NCBI RefSeq assembly: GCF_958979055.1
Contig: NC_084886.1
Location: forward strand, 47,199,154 to 47,263,153
From: Alnus glutinosa
Lineage: Eukaryota; Streptophyta; Magnoliopsida; Fagales; Betulaceae
DNA length: 64,000 nt
Reading direction: 5' to 3'
The notes beneath the pieces were generated by a model. The model worked only from the letters and a program-made list of their open reading frames with translations, ran no database searches and was not told the origin of the DNA. The translations under genes and the position numbers were made by a program. The first letter of the stretch is position 1. Each line of letters starts with the position of its first letter. Below are positions 42,395 through 54,700 of the stretch, piece by piece.

Positions 42395-43920
42395 CCTACA
42401 GTAAAGAGGAAAGAGAAAAAATGAGTCAACTTGGTGGTAAAAGGAAACTGAAATTCAATCTCATAATATGATGGCAAAAGATGCATGAGCTTCCTCATCA
42501 TAGTGAACCAGGTTCCAAAGCATAATGATGGCTGAAAGAAGAAAAGAAAAAAAAAGAGACTTTTATCTTTTTCCCCCCTATTAAATTTGTATCTTCTAAA
42601 CCAAACAAATTTCCAAGTTTCTAAAACCTCTTTTTTTTTTTTTTTACAAGTTTCTAAAACCTCTGAGCTCCAACATTTAGTTTATCACTCTAATTTTGAT
42701 TGAACGGTATACAAACCTTTAAAGCCAATCAATGAGTTAGACTGAGAGCAGCTGTAGTTCATGATTCTCACACTAAAGTATCAGTCATGTCTTATACACA
42801 TGGTTGTTTCTCTAAGAAACCTGGACAAGCCAAGATAATTTCAAGTTCTTTGAGTTCAAACGGTTAGTTGGTAATGACTACATGGCATGAGATTTTCACT
42901 GCTTAGTAATTAGTAATATCCATCTATATACCATAAATTACAATGTGTCTGAGTCAGTAAGCGTGGTTATGAGAAAAGACGCTCGTTTTAGATAGGTAAC
43001 GTTCTGTTTTTCACAGTTCACTGAGGCCATTACAGTATTTTGTTACCCTTAATGCAGGCCCTAGATATAACTGTACAGTAACCAACGAAATTCTGTAGCA
43101 TGTGCCATGTGATGTCAAAAATACATAATCCAATATTCAAGTTACATACAAGAAATTTAAGTAGACAAGGTTGCTACCTATGTATATGACAATACCAACC
43201 CCAGCAAAAATTCCACATATACCTCCTGTTGCAAAAAGAAGAGCAGGTTAATGCAATAAGATTTAGGTTTTCTAGATGTGCAGAGAATTTAACAAGATTT
43301 CTATACTTCAATGCTTTTGTCAAGAAAATGCAGTAACTAATATTCTAGATTACTACAAAATGATGAAGTTGATTAGAATCATGTTTCTGCCTTTCCTATA
43401 TCCCCGACATTGGAAAAGGGAAGGTAATTGCATAGGATGAACAATCTACTGCAACAATTATCAACACAATTTTAACAATACAATCAAGTGTGAATGGTTT
43501 GAAATATTTTTTAAAAAAAAAAATAAAAAATAAAAAAATAAGGTACGGTTTTTATGTAAATATAATTGAAACTACACAGAGAACTTTTGGGATCGAACTG
43601 GCTGTCCAATGCCATGGTAAAACAGAAGAAATGTATACAACCCAAAAAGTAAAACAAGGCTCGAATTTTCTCTCAATGGAAAGGATATTATATAAAACTG
43701 ATCATAAATTAATTACTACCAATAAGCCAAACTCCTAAGAATCATAATCAAATTTCAGAAGGATGTCCACTACAACTAATTGTACAAAATTTCTTTGGAA
43801 ACAAGTATTAATTAATGCAATTATATTAACTAAAAGTTTAGTCAAATCCACTTGGCATAAAAACATACCTGTACAGTTATCTTCATGACAAAGATGCAAC
43901 AAGTAGTTCACAAAGTACAT
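42395..43920 (-). other. Candidate spliced 35-codon ORF overlapping the ARF17 stop
   Basis: On the minus strand an ATG at 43920 lies out of frame inside the last ARF17 codons. Its frame runs to a CTGTACAG|GTATGT donor after 43873, resumes in a 48-base mini-exon (43225-43178) with a pyrimidine-rich TTGCAACAG acceptor, and ends a few bases into an exon beginning at 42395 (acceptor TTTACTGTAG). Spliced, it encodes 35 residues: [17 protein letters not shown], then GGICGIFAGVGIVIYIGT, a glycine-rich hydrophobic segment. Splice-site quality is good, but 35 codons could stay open by chance. The same exons may simply be spliced ARF17 3' UTR. Confidence 0.3.
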
Positions 43921-46900
43921 GCCTCAACAGCTGAGGCTCTCTCACATTGAACTTCAAGTCTGTCAAGCAGTTTCGTGTAAGTCAAAGAAAGATCTAGTGG
44001 GTTGTTTATGCCTTCAGTTTCACTGTATCTTTTAACCCCATCATCTTCTGTACAACCAATGTCATCGAAACCACTTTCAACAGGTTGCTTCATATGAATG
44101 ATCTTACCAAACAACTGAAAGCAACTAGCACCAACTTTTGTTGAGCTGCAGCACTGGTTTCCAACAAATTCCGTGCCGAAGGAGTGCACACTACTCTGGC
44201 TATCTGGTGATAAGTTTTCAGACAGTGAACTGCCAATATTCAGCTCAGTAGACACAGTTTTCAACTTTGGCACCATGTTGTTTCCAAAGGAATTATCAAT
44301 GCACATATTGTTTTCACTTATGAAGTTGGATAAACTGGATTTGCTGAATAGATTTTGCCTGGCTCCCTGCATGCCAGCAGGAAAAGTGTTATAATTCAAA
44401 AATGATTGGCTCAAGTGCCCCATTGTTGAATTAGTAAATCCCATGACGGGATAGAAAATGTCGCCCTCCCCATCTGTATGCAGCCCAGAATTATGAGGGG
44501 CTCTAAATTTCTTTGCGGGAGGGAACGCAGTATGGAGTGGTTCTGTTGGTGGGACGTATTCAACTTGCCAAGGACTCGCTCCCTTGACATTCTGCAGGAC
44601 TCCAGGTTCATCCCACGTAACCTAAGATATATAGACAAAGAATTATCAAAACAAAAACAGACAATAGGGAAAGCATGTCAAGAAAATTTTGTGATACAAG
44701 TATTACAATATTCTCTCAACAATTCTAAGAGCTAGTTGAAGATTTATAACCTACCATCACTGCAACTAGACTAGAAACGCATGTTCACCTACTATTAACT
44801 TAGAAAGATAATTATACTGCTCAAATCAAGTTCCACAGTGAGAAGTGAATAAGCAAGTTGCCAATACCCTGCTCAACATCAGTTCACTTTCAATGTATGA
44901 TTTACAATCAACAGCATAAATTGAGACAACCAAAGTACAGAAATGTACAATAACTTGAAGTGTATGTGTTTAATCTACCAATATGTATTATCATTATCAG
45001 GACCTAAGTTTGCAAAAGAGCAACAAAGCTTGGAAACTTCAAAATCTCAAAAGGATCAGCAACACATAATATAGCACACAAAATAACCCAAACATTAAGT
45101 TATACAGTGTTTGCATGCACAAAGATGCACGCATGTTATGTATAAACAGTTCGTACAACCCCCATGTTGGATCATTTTTATAAAGACAGTCCAACATTGT
45201 AATGCTCAACCAGGGCTCATAAGCTGACCTGACTGCAGGAATGTAAATGTTAGGCACTGCATAAGGCAAGTATTGTAAGCATAAGGCAAGTAGCGTTAAT
45301 GGAGAATCACCTAAGGCAAGCAACAATAAAAGGGCAGCAAATATGGATACCGGGTATTCAACATGGAAAGCACCAATAAATCCCTAACATGAATGGTCTA
45401 ACAGCTACTTTCCCTCACAGTCCAATTCCAATATAGCAAGACAATAAGTCGTGTCTCGTTTCCTTGATAAAGTAATAATCAGTCCTTATAAATGTAGCCC
45501 TAGTCTGTAAGCAAAGGACATCAAATGCATTATCAATCAAAGTCCTCTATTTTATTTTCCAGTATTTTGTGGTTCCTATCATTTTGGTATCAAAGCATCC
45601 TTGATCCGGGGTATGGTCCATACTCACAAGCAAAAGCATAAAAAAAATGGATCAAGATCTCACTTGATTCATGAAACGTTCTAAGTAACAAATGAAGCGC
45701 TCTGAACAACAATTGAAAGACATGGCGGAAGTTCTTTCAGCTCACATGAAATGCGATAGGCTGTCCACCAGCGTCCAGTTGCTGGAATCTGAGCTCTGCG
45801 AAGGTCGTGCTAAGTGCAGTCTCCCACCACCTCCTCCACCACCCCATGCCCCGGACTCCAACTCCGGTACAGGGAACAACCCCAAACCCCGGCACAATGA
45901 CAACTTCATCCACACTCGGGCATTACGCCTCGATTTCCCTCGCTATGATGGTGGTGATCCTTCTGGATGGTTGTACCGGGCTGAGCAATTTTTTGAGTAC
46001 CATCAAACACAGCCAGCGCATCAAATCCGCATTGCTTCGTTCCATCTGGAAGAGGAGGCCTTACAAGGTATCAATGGGCAATGGCTGCCAACCCCCTGGT
46101 AGCGTGGCCGGAATTTTTCAAGGCTTTGTTGACACGTTTTGGGCCAACGGAGTACGACAACTCCGCTGAAACTCTAGCAAAATTACCCCAAACAGGCAGT
46201 ATCCGAGAATACCAAACGAAATTCGAACGGCTGGCCACCCAAGTTTCAAGCTTGAGCAAGCCCTTCTTGATCAGTTGCTTTGTCGGTGGGTTGAAGGAGG
46301 AACTTCGTCTAAACGTTAAAATGTTTAGACCCAATTCTCTCACCTCAGCTATTGGCTTAGCCCGATTGCAAGAAGAGAGGCAAATCCACCACAAGCCTCT
46401 GTCTAGAACTGCAGGCAAGCCCACAACAGCCCCTCGATTCCTTCGGCACCTACTGTCCCGAAGTTACTACCAGTCAAACGACTGACCCCTGCTGAAGCCG
46501 CAGAGCGACGCCACAAACAACTCTGCTATAATTGTGATGAACACCGAGAGGCTGGACATAAGTGCAAATAGAAGACCATTTTCCTCATCGACAATGAAGA
46601 AGCAGCAGAGGAAGATGCAGAAGAGGTATTTGAGGATGCAGAAACTGTAGAGGTACTGGAGATTTTCGTTGCTGCCCTTGCCGGAGAAACGACCCCACAA
46701 ACCATGCGGGTCACGGTGTACATCAAGCGGCAACCACTCACTGCGTTGGTAGACTTGGGAAGTACGCACAATTTCCTCCATCCCCGGGTGGTGCGACAAC
46801 TTCTCTGCCATGTCGATATAGAAGCGATGTTGGAGGTGCGAATCGCAGATGGGGGAAGATTGAAAAGCGATGGGTGCTGTCCAGGTGTGACAGTAAAGTT

Positions 46901-49795
46901 GCAGAACCTCATTCTCAGCTGATTTTTACATCTTACCCCTAGGAGGATGCAATATGGTGTTAGGTGCTCAATGGCTTCGCACCCTGTGTCCCATTCTTTG
47001 AGATTTCTCTAACTTAAGCACGGTGTTTACAGTAGGAGAGCAGCAGTACAAAATCATGGGCAACAAAATACAGCCTGTATAGGAGATAGGGGCTCGCATG
47101 ATGGAACAAGTGTTGAGAAAAGAGAGCCATGTGGGCAGTCTGTTGGTCCAACCAAAATGGGTTCCTAGCACTAAAATCTGGGAAATTGCAGCTTCGGGAC
47201 CAAATGCCCCACCTCAGTTGCAATCCCTCTTGGACCGGTTTATTCACCTCTTTGCTAAACTCCTCCACGCTCCCACAACCGTCAAATTCCACTTCTGCCA
47301 GGCAGCGCTCCTATCAACGTGCGTCCTTACCGTTATGCACATTTTCAGAAGAACGAGATAGAGCGGATACTCAAGGAAATGCTAGAGACAGGTCTAATCC
47401 GACCCAGTCATAGCCATATTCTTCCCCAGTCTTATTAGTACGCAACAAGGACGGAACATGGCGGATGTGTGTGGATTATCGGGCCCTCAACCAAATCACG
47501 GTCAAGGACAAGTTTCCCATACCAGTGATCGATGAGCTCCTAGATGAATTGCATGGTGCGTGCTATTTCTCTAAACTCGACTTACGTTTAGGGTACCACC
47601 AAATTCGGGTACACGAGTCCGATATTCCAAAGACAACGTTTCGGACGCATGATGGTCACACTAGTCTCAAGAGTGTACTCAGACTTCCTAATTCCAACAC
47701 ATCAATAGAAGAGAGCTCTATCAGCAGAAAAAGAGAATGCGGGAGCTACATTGCTGACATCCTATATTGATATATAAGATCCTTGAATTCTAACACTATA
47801 TCTTCTTTCTTTACTCAATCAGCATACAAAGACTGCAGAATTCCTAAAAAGACCAGGTTCCAGAATTTTAAATTACACTCATATATACAAGAAGCCAGGC
47901 CCCAATCTAAACAGCAATACGACGTATCAATCATTTTAAAATGAAAAACAGAAACAGTCCAAAGAAATATATCATCTAATAAGCACCAATACCGACACAA
48001 GACATGGATTTGATAAGTTTCAGATAAGGTGATACGGAAATTCTTAAAAAGCTATGATTCGATATACAGCTGGGACACGAACTAATTTTTTTGATAAGTA
48101 ATGCATATATTAATGGGCGCAACCATAGTACACAAGATGTATACAAGAGGTAACCCCCTTATGGTATCAAAAGAAGCAGGGGACAACACTAGCTAATTAA
48201 TTAACAACTACATATAAAATATATTTAGAAAATAGATAAGAAGTAGCAAAATATTAAAAAACATATATAACTTAATATTCAAGCAATAAAAGATGGGAAA
48301 ACACATCTAGATTATAAAGTAACTATCATCCATCTTTAGCTTTCATTGATATCCTCAAAACAAAACATTCAAAAATATCCGGAAAATAACATCGATCAAT
48401 TCGCTATCTGATCTTCAAATGTTCAAATATTTAACCCCAAAGCATTTTATAAAACATTTAGAACTCTATTTTCGTCAAGAAAATTTTATTCTACCCCAAT
48501 CGTGTCCCAGCCATATCACCAAAGTATCCTGCCATGTCCCTAGGACAACCGACTTTAATATTTATGGACAAGTATGGGACATGCATCTGGCCGTGTCCCG
48601 GCCGTATCCGTATCCGACACGATACTTCAGCCCTTTTGAAGTATCCGTGTTTCCTAGCATATCACAGAGTATACAAACCACAGAAATCAACTAAACAAAT
48701 GCTCGTACAGTAAACAGTATCGCTAAGCTATACACATACCTGAAGCATGCGCCAGGGAGAGCCCCGCCAGGGCCCGCCTTCGGGCACCGAAACGTTCGAA
48801 ATCGTCCCCTGAAACCACGTCGTTCTCGATGAATCCTCAGTCTCCATTGCCATCTTCACTCTCATACCGGCGGTCCAAAACACATTCATCGCTTCTTCCA
48901 CCACCTCCGCCTTCACCACAAAGTCCGACCACCCCGGCCTCGGATAGTACACCACTTCGAACGGCATTCCCTGTGCTGCAAGCTCCACGGCCTCCACCAC
49001 CGCCTCTGCCGATAACCTCCCCCTACCGCTCCTCGAGAACCCCTCGGCATTGTCCTCCTCCGCCTTTGCTCTCGTCGATCCGCCGATCTGCAAGCTCCAC
49101 CTGGCGGAAGAATCGCCATTGCTCTGGCGCACGGCGCGGCGGACCCCGACGAACATCTGGCCCGTCGAGTTCCTCATGAACACCACGGAATCGCCGGCGA
49201 CCAGCTTCTTGTAGTTCACGAACTTGCTCCAGCCGGTGGTAAGCAGGTGGCGCCTTGGCGTGCCGCGGTAGATGTGCCGGAAGTCCCAGACCGCGCCGTG
49301 GACATCGGTGACGGACAAGGTCTGGACCGGCGGCTCGGCATGGTAGTTTAGCGGCGGGAAGATGGAGTCGGCGCAGAACCTCGGGACGGAGAAGCCTCCG
49401 CCGTTGTTGGCGTCGGACGGCGTGAGAATCTTCGAGAAGGAAACTACCTTATCCTCCTCTCCTGCAGCGTCGTTTCGACCGGTTTGGTTCCTGGAAGCCT
49501 CAAGGAACTGAGAGGGGTGCTGCGGATTAATAGGTTGGAGAACGAGTTTCGCGTAGACCTCGTCGGTGATCGGATCGGCGAGGAAGTCGACGTCAGATAT
49601 CCGGCAGAGAACGGCGGGCCTGGAGAGGACGAGAGGGGAGAGGAAGGCGGGCCGAGAGGAGGATTGCTCCACGTGGCCCTGGGGGAAGTAGTAAACCCTA
49701 GAATGGACGGCGGGGATTTGAACGGAGTTCCCGGCACAGGCGCGCCAGATTTTGGAGTCGAGCCGGCGAGGATCGGTCGGCGGATGCGGTGGCAT
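43908..49795 (-). CDS. ARF17: Auxin response factor 17 (ARF17), two exons
   Basis: Exons on the minus strand are 49795-48740 (352 codons) and 44621-43908 (237 codons plus stop). The intron begins GTATGT, ends TATCTTAG and is phase 0. The product is 589 aa, against about 585 for Arabidopsis ARF17. Order: dimerisation/N-terminal region ([20 protein letters not shown]), B3 DNA-binding domain at about 117-222 ([39 protein letters not shown]), and ARF middle domain at about 260-352 ([17 protein letters not shown]). The tail is short and lacks the PB1 domain, as is usual for ARF17. It binds auxin-response DNA elements, mostly as a repressor. A miR160 site lies in exon 2. The intron holds a decayed gypsy element, opposite in strand. 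Confidence 0.93.
44356..44376 (-). promoter_or_regulatory. miR160 target site in ARF17 exon 2
   Basis: The plus strand reads TGCCTGGCTCCCTGCATGCC followed by A, equal to miR160 except at position 15 (C for U). The ARF17 mRNA therefore pairs at 20 of 21 positions plus one G:U wobble. It encodes the GMQGARQ segment. ARF10, ARF16 and ARF17 are the known miR160 targets, so post-transcriptional repression is expected. Confidence 0.95.
45585..47663 (+). pseudogene. Decayed Ty3/gypsy retrotransposon
   Basis: A tRNA-Met primer site (TGGTATCAAAGC, 45585-45596) is followed by broken gag ([20 protein letters not shown]; a second frame has [11 protein letters not shown]), a zinc knuckle ([14 protein letters not shown] near 46530) and an aspartic protease. 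Its catalytic motif reads DLGSTHNF instead of the usual DSGSTHNF. A reverse transcriptase start ([35 protein letters not shown]) then breaks off at about 47660. Stops and frameshifts are frequent, and RNase H, integrase and 3' LTR are not seen. It lies in the ARF17 intron on the opposite strand. Confidence 0.85.
48086..48195 (-). mobile_element. LINE tail fragment in the ARF17 intron
   Basis: Minus-strand sequence ends GCATTACTTATC plus a short poly(A). Upstream it contains CTTGTATACATCTTGTGTAC, like the 3' ends of other LINE copies here. It is strongly 5'-truncated. Confidence 0.65.
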
Positions 49796-51335
49796 TCTCT
49801 ACGGATTTTGGAGGGAATCAGAGAGAAAGAATTTGATGCAGAGCTGTGAATAGTGGAGAGAACGGTTTTGGTTAGGGTTTTTTAACATATGGGCGGGGAG
49901 GGAGTCGGAGACTCCCAGTGCGAGTGTGAGAGTGTATTTGTGTGTGGGAGGGTGTTTGTCTCCAAAAAGTGTCTGAGCTGTGAGAGAGAGAGAGAGACGT
50001 CTTGGGGTCGGAGAACGGGCACGGAGGCAAAAGCGGGGAAGTGCGAAATTAAAGGATGCCCTCTGATTGGTTACAAAATTACAGTTTTGGCCACGACAAC
50101 GTAACAACATCAGAATGCCAAGGACTAGACATCCACCACTCGTACCTAGTGGAGCGTATTCTTCATTCCCTTCTGTTTAAACATTTTTTTACCTTTACAA
50201 ACCAAGGGTTATGTTGCTATATTAACAAAAACTGTTAAAATTGAGTTCATGTCTTCTTCTTCTTTTTTACTTTTTCTTTTTTTTTTATCGTGAAATGTTA
50301 GAACTATTTTCAATGTTTTTTTTATGTCCATCTAGAATGATATAAATATAATAAAAAATTACATCCATACCATCCAGAAAGACAAATATGTAAAAAAAAT
50401 TAATACACTTATGTCTTTCTAGATGGACACCAGAAAAACAAACTCTAGAATTCCTCTTTCTTATTTGTTGTTTGATAGAAAGATAAGACAAAGTTTAGAG
50501 ATGATAACCTTATATTCCAACAATCCTTATCTCCAATAAGATATAATTATAAATTCTATAGATTAATCTTTTTAATGTTAACGTTACATATTTAGAATAA
50601 ATATGATCCATGCAAGCTCTTTTTTATTCAAGTGCCAATTTGTTAATTCATTTATAATTAAAATTGAATTTAAAAAATTATAGGAAAAGGAAGATGTCAT
50701 GGGTGGTACTGTATTCAAATTTTGAGTGCGCGTTTAAAAAGAGGATAGAATAAAAGGATGAAAAGGGTATCATAAAAATCTGTTGGGGGCTTTAATAACA
50801 AAAACTGGGTGCTGAAAGTTTCAGGGCAAAAGTACGAAGAGGGTGAGACACCAGACCGGCGTGTGCGTTGTAAACGGTTTTGGGGTACAAATTGGGTGGT
50901 GCACTGGAGTCCGAGATACCATTATGATTTATGAGGAAACATAACGCATGTCTATTTCCAACTTTACCAAAAAGCCCCCTCTCACATTGCCGCAAAGCCG
51001 TCCTCGCCACTTGGCATAAATGCAGAAATGAATGGCTATCAAGGCACTGACAGTATGGGGCAAGTCAACGAATCTGGCGGTTGAGATATGGCGGGATGTG
51101 TCATTAGGTGGAGGGAGAGTTTGTTGACTGTCTGTTGCGAGCAGGGAGGAAAAGGCAGTAAATGTAATCTTGTGGGGCCCTTAGTACGGACCGAATTTTG
51201 ATGCTTGGCTGTCGTCTGATATGGCCCATATGGGTACCGGTTTGCGCAGACATGACTTCATTTTTTAAAAAAAATAATTATAATAATAATCATTTGCATT
51301 TCCCTTTCTCTTTTCAAGGGGGTAACAAAAAGTAT
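49796..51335. other. ARF17 5' leader, promoter region and intergenic DNA
   Basis: The likely ARF17 leader has a CT/GA repeat (GAGAGAGAGAGAGA at about 49982-49996 on the plus strand). A TGTCTC word, the canonical auxin-response element, lies at 49957-49962, 162 bases before the start codon. The rest is AT-rich without genes. Confidence 0.45.
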
Positions 51336-51734
51336 GGAATAACTTCTTAAAAAGTTATTGAATTATATTCCGTATTAAGATAAAGATATTGAATTAACAA
51401 ATTTTTTAAATTAAGGTATTTAAATTTTTAATTGTTTCATATAAAGGTACTCTGTTAGGATTTACCGTTAAATTCTGTAAAATTTTCTAAAATACTCCTG
51501 TGTTTTTTTTAAAAAATTCAGGCATTGATATTTTTGTAAATTCTGACCAATACCTAAATCCTAGCATTTTTTCTTAAAAAAATTATGGGTATTTTGAGTA
51601 CTTCATTAAATCCTAACGGGGTACCGTTAAGTGAGACGCTTGAAAACTCGAATACCTCAATTTGAGACGTTTGCTAGTTCAGTACCCTTATCTCAAAACG
51701 GTGTATAATTCGATACTTTTTTGTGAAGTTATCC
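51336..51734. mobile_element. Fold-back element of about 400 bp
   Basis: The left end GGAATAACTTCTTAAAAAGT pairs with the right end, whose reverse complement begins GGATAACTTCACAAAAAAGT. Inner segments also pair, for example GTTAGGATTTACCGTTAAAT with ATTTAATGAAG-side sequence. It has no coding capacity. It shares the TTGAGACGTTT wording with the fold-back at 15188-15370. Confidence 0.6.
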
Positions 51735-54700
51735 TAAAAATGATTTAATTAATGATCAAGCTGTTATTTTGGGACAAGGATCCCTCCCCTGTTCAAATGA
51801 ACTAGAGAGAATCCAATTAGTTATATTAGATGGGCATAATTATAATTTCACATTTTTATGGACAATTATACCCCTCTAATGTAACTAATTGAATCCTATC
51901 CAATGCGTTTCAACTGTAGATGATCCAAATGTGTTATACAGAGGCAAAGCCAACATTTTGCAATTTGGGGGAGCCAAATTGAGAAAAGAAAAATGTGGGG
52001 AGTCAAAACTTTAAAAAAAATAATAATAATAAATAAATAAATAAATTATGAGTAAATTTTTAATTAATTTTGTTGGGAAAAACCTTGGCCCCCCAACCCC
52101 TCAGCACCTCCGCCCCTGCGTGTATATAAAAGTTTAGGTGAGACAACGTATTTATTATAAAACGACATATAGACCATTAAGGATTTGTTAGAGTTTACCA
52201 TTTCAAATTTAAATATTTAGTAAAATCGTATTTTAATTTTTAAAATTGTGATATTTTTTAACATATTTCCTGATATTAAAATTGTAGTTTTTTTTTGTCA
52301 TTTTTAAATTGTAATTTTTTTAAAATTTATATTCTAAAACAATAATATTTTATAATTTGATTTAAAATTACATTTGTAATATGTGAAATCGCAATATAAA
52401 ACGCATTCAAAATCTGTAAAAAATAATATAAAACCAAAAAATTAATCATTTTCATTTTACTTGAAAATTTAGAAGATGTTGATCCTCGAAATTTACTTAC
52501 GCATTAATACGAGATTAACATTTAATTGATTGATCGCCTGTCTACAAAACTTCTCATTATCTAAAAATAATAAATAGAAAAATTTCAAACAATTAACCAA
52601 AATTTGGTTGAGATAATTAGCAGTGCTTTGATTAATGTATATATATATATATATATTCATATATCATGTATGTAAGGTACAGGGCTAATTAATGCCTAAA
52701 GATAACAATGATTGTGACAGGTCTTGATTAAATGCTTTTTTTTTTTTTAATCTTTATGGTCTTATCTTTATTAAATTCCATTTTTATCAATTAGCATAAA
52801 TCATTGTGATTTGTGAGTAAACAAAACAGTACTTATTTGTTGCTCACGATATTGCTCTGTTACTGTGGAGGATATGTTTTAGTTCTTTCAACAAAATTAA
52901 TTATGTCTCTTCACTTTTTATTGGGTGCGTAAGAAAGCTGACACTGCTACACGTTGGATTGCTTGTCAGCTAACCTAAGAAGCTTTTTCTCCTTCAAACT
53001 TGAAACTTGCTTTGATTCGGTTTTTTTTTTTTTTTTTTTTTTCAGATTTTGATCCCATTAAAAAGGTTGTTATATTGCATTGCATTATGTAAGAGTTTAT
53101 TCCGGATTTATCTGTTCGCGTAGATATCGGGTAGTTTCTTCAATTCTATTTATTTGAATTGTCTAAATATTTGTTCTAGACCCAAGCAGGCTCTCGAATA
53201 TGCTGCCTTGTGTAGCATTTGGATTCTCTAGAGTTCATGATTCAATTAGTGTTATTAAATGGGTAATATTGTCCATCAAAATATAAAAATACAACATTAC
53301 CCCTAAAATAAAACTAACCGGACTCCCTTCAATTCATTTGAACTAGATAAGATCTTTGTTCTGTGTAATAAGGCTGCAATGGGGTAGCTCTATTGCACCG
53401 ATCTATCTTCTTTTTTCCTTTTGTTTATTTTATTTTTTTGTATTCCCCTATATATATCTTTGTACCTTTTTTCATTTCACCCGGCCAATGGGGGGTGGCG
53501 CAGTGGTAGTCGAGGGTGGCTTGGCCACCAATTTTTCCTTGTTTGAAATTTTTTTTTTTAATATTATATATATAGTTTTTTAAGTTTTATTTATTTATAT
53601 TTTATTAATAATAGTAATATGTGTAGCCATTTTATTGGTGCTGACGTGACGTCTAGCAGAATTTTTTAAAACTTTTAACGAAGTTTGACTCCAGTAAGCG
53701 ATTTGTAAATTAGGCAAACCACAAGGATCTCTAAATCAATTTTAATACGACAGGAAGTAATTTGTAATTTAGGCCAACCACATGAAGCAATAGTGTAATT
53801 TTCCCTTCTATTTATCACTCTCGTCACTCTTTACCCCAAAACTTATGTGGCGTGATTCCAAGTGCTATGGGGACCACGCCACATAGGCTTTTGAGATGAT
53901 GAGAGTGGTGTATAGTATTACGCATATTAAATATCAAAGCCTACTAATTTAGATTAGTCAAATTTTTTATTAGTTATATTGTTATTTGATTGCAACAAGG
54001 ATTGAGCATTTTTCATATATTATTTTATGAAATTTGGTTTATTTTAGTTCCGGCTTTTATTTTCTTAGGTGTTTCAGTTCACTCATTTACATCTAAAACT
54101 GTTTAGTTAATGTCAGGTAAGCATTTTTTCCATGTCACCTGTTAACAAAACAATTTATTAATTTATTAAAAAACATCAAAATTTGAAAAATGAGAAGTGA
54201 CGGCGACCAGCTTAGCTCGCGAAGTCATCTATAGCAATGGGGTGGAGCCACACTTGATGGGAGGATGGGAGTGTGAGCCGCCCTTTAATGAGCCACCCCT
54301 TCATTGAGAATGGCACACGAGCCACCCATTGTTGGGTGTGGTCGCCTCCTCTTACGAGGTAGAGTTGTGGTTTACCATCCCTCGATCCCCCAAATGTTTT
54401 TGTCTGTTGAATTTTGGTATTCTTTTTAACATGTGACATGCAACGTGACAAAACTGGTCACGTGAGTGAATGCCTCGTAAGCAGTCTTGGACGAAATAAA
54501 TAAAATAAAAAATGTGAAAAGCCTATAGAGTTGAAAGTCCAGTTTAAAAACTGAGAATATTGAAATCACAAGAAAATTAAGAGAGTTTTAACCAAATTTC
54601 CTTATTAGTTTTGCGAAAATCATTTGAACTATCTTGGATGGAGGTATGTTATATATATTACTTTGCTTTTATGTTTCGTATTTGAATTTATAATGTTAAA

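Larger units (their letters stand above)
44622..48739. other. ARF17 intron (4.1 kb)
   Basis: The intron holds a decayed Ty3/gypsy element (about 45585-47663) and a LINE tail (about 48086-48195). The remainder is AT-rich and has no ORF of note. Confidence 0.8.

Noticed and set aside
48829..49849. Plus-strand ORFs of 116-121 codons over ARF17 exon 1
   Set aside because: Antisense shadows of a GC-rich coding exon.
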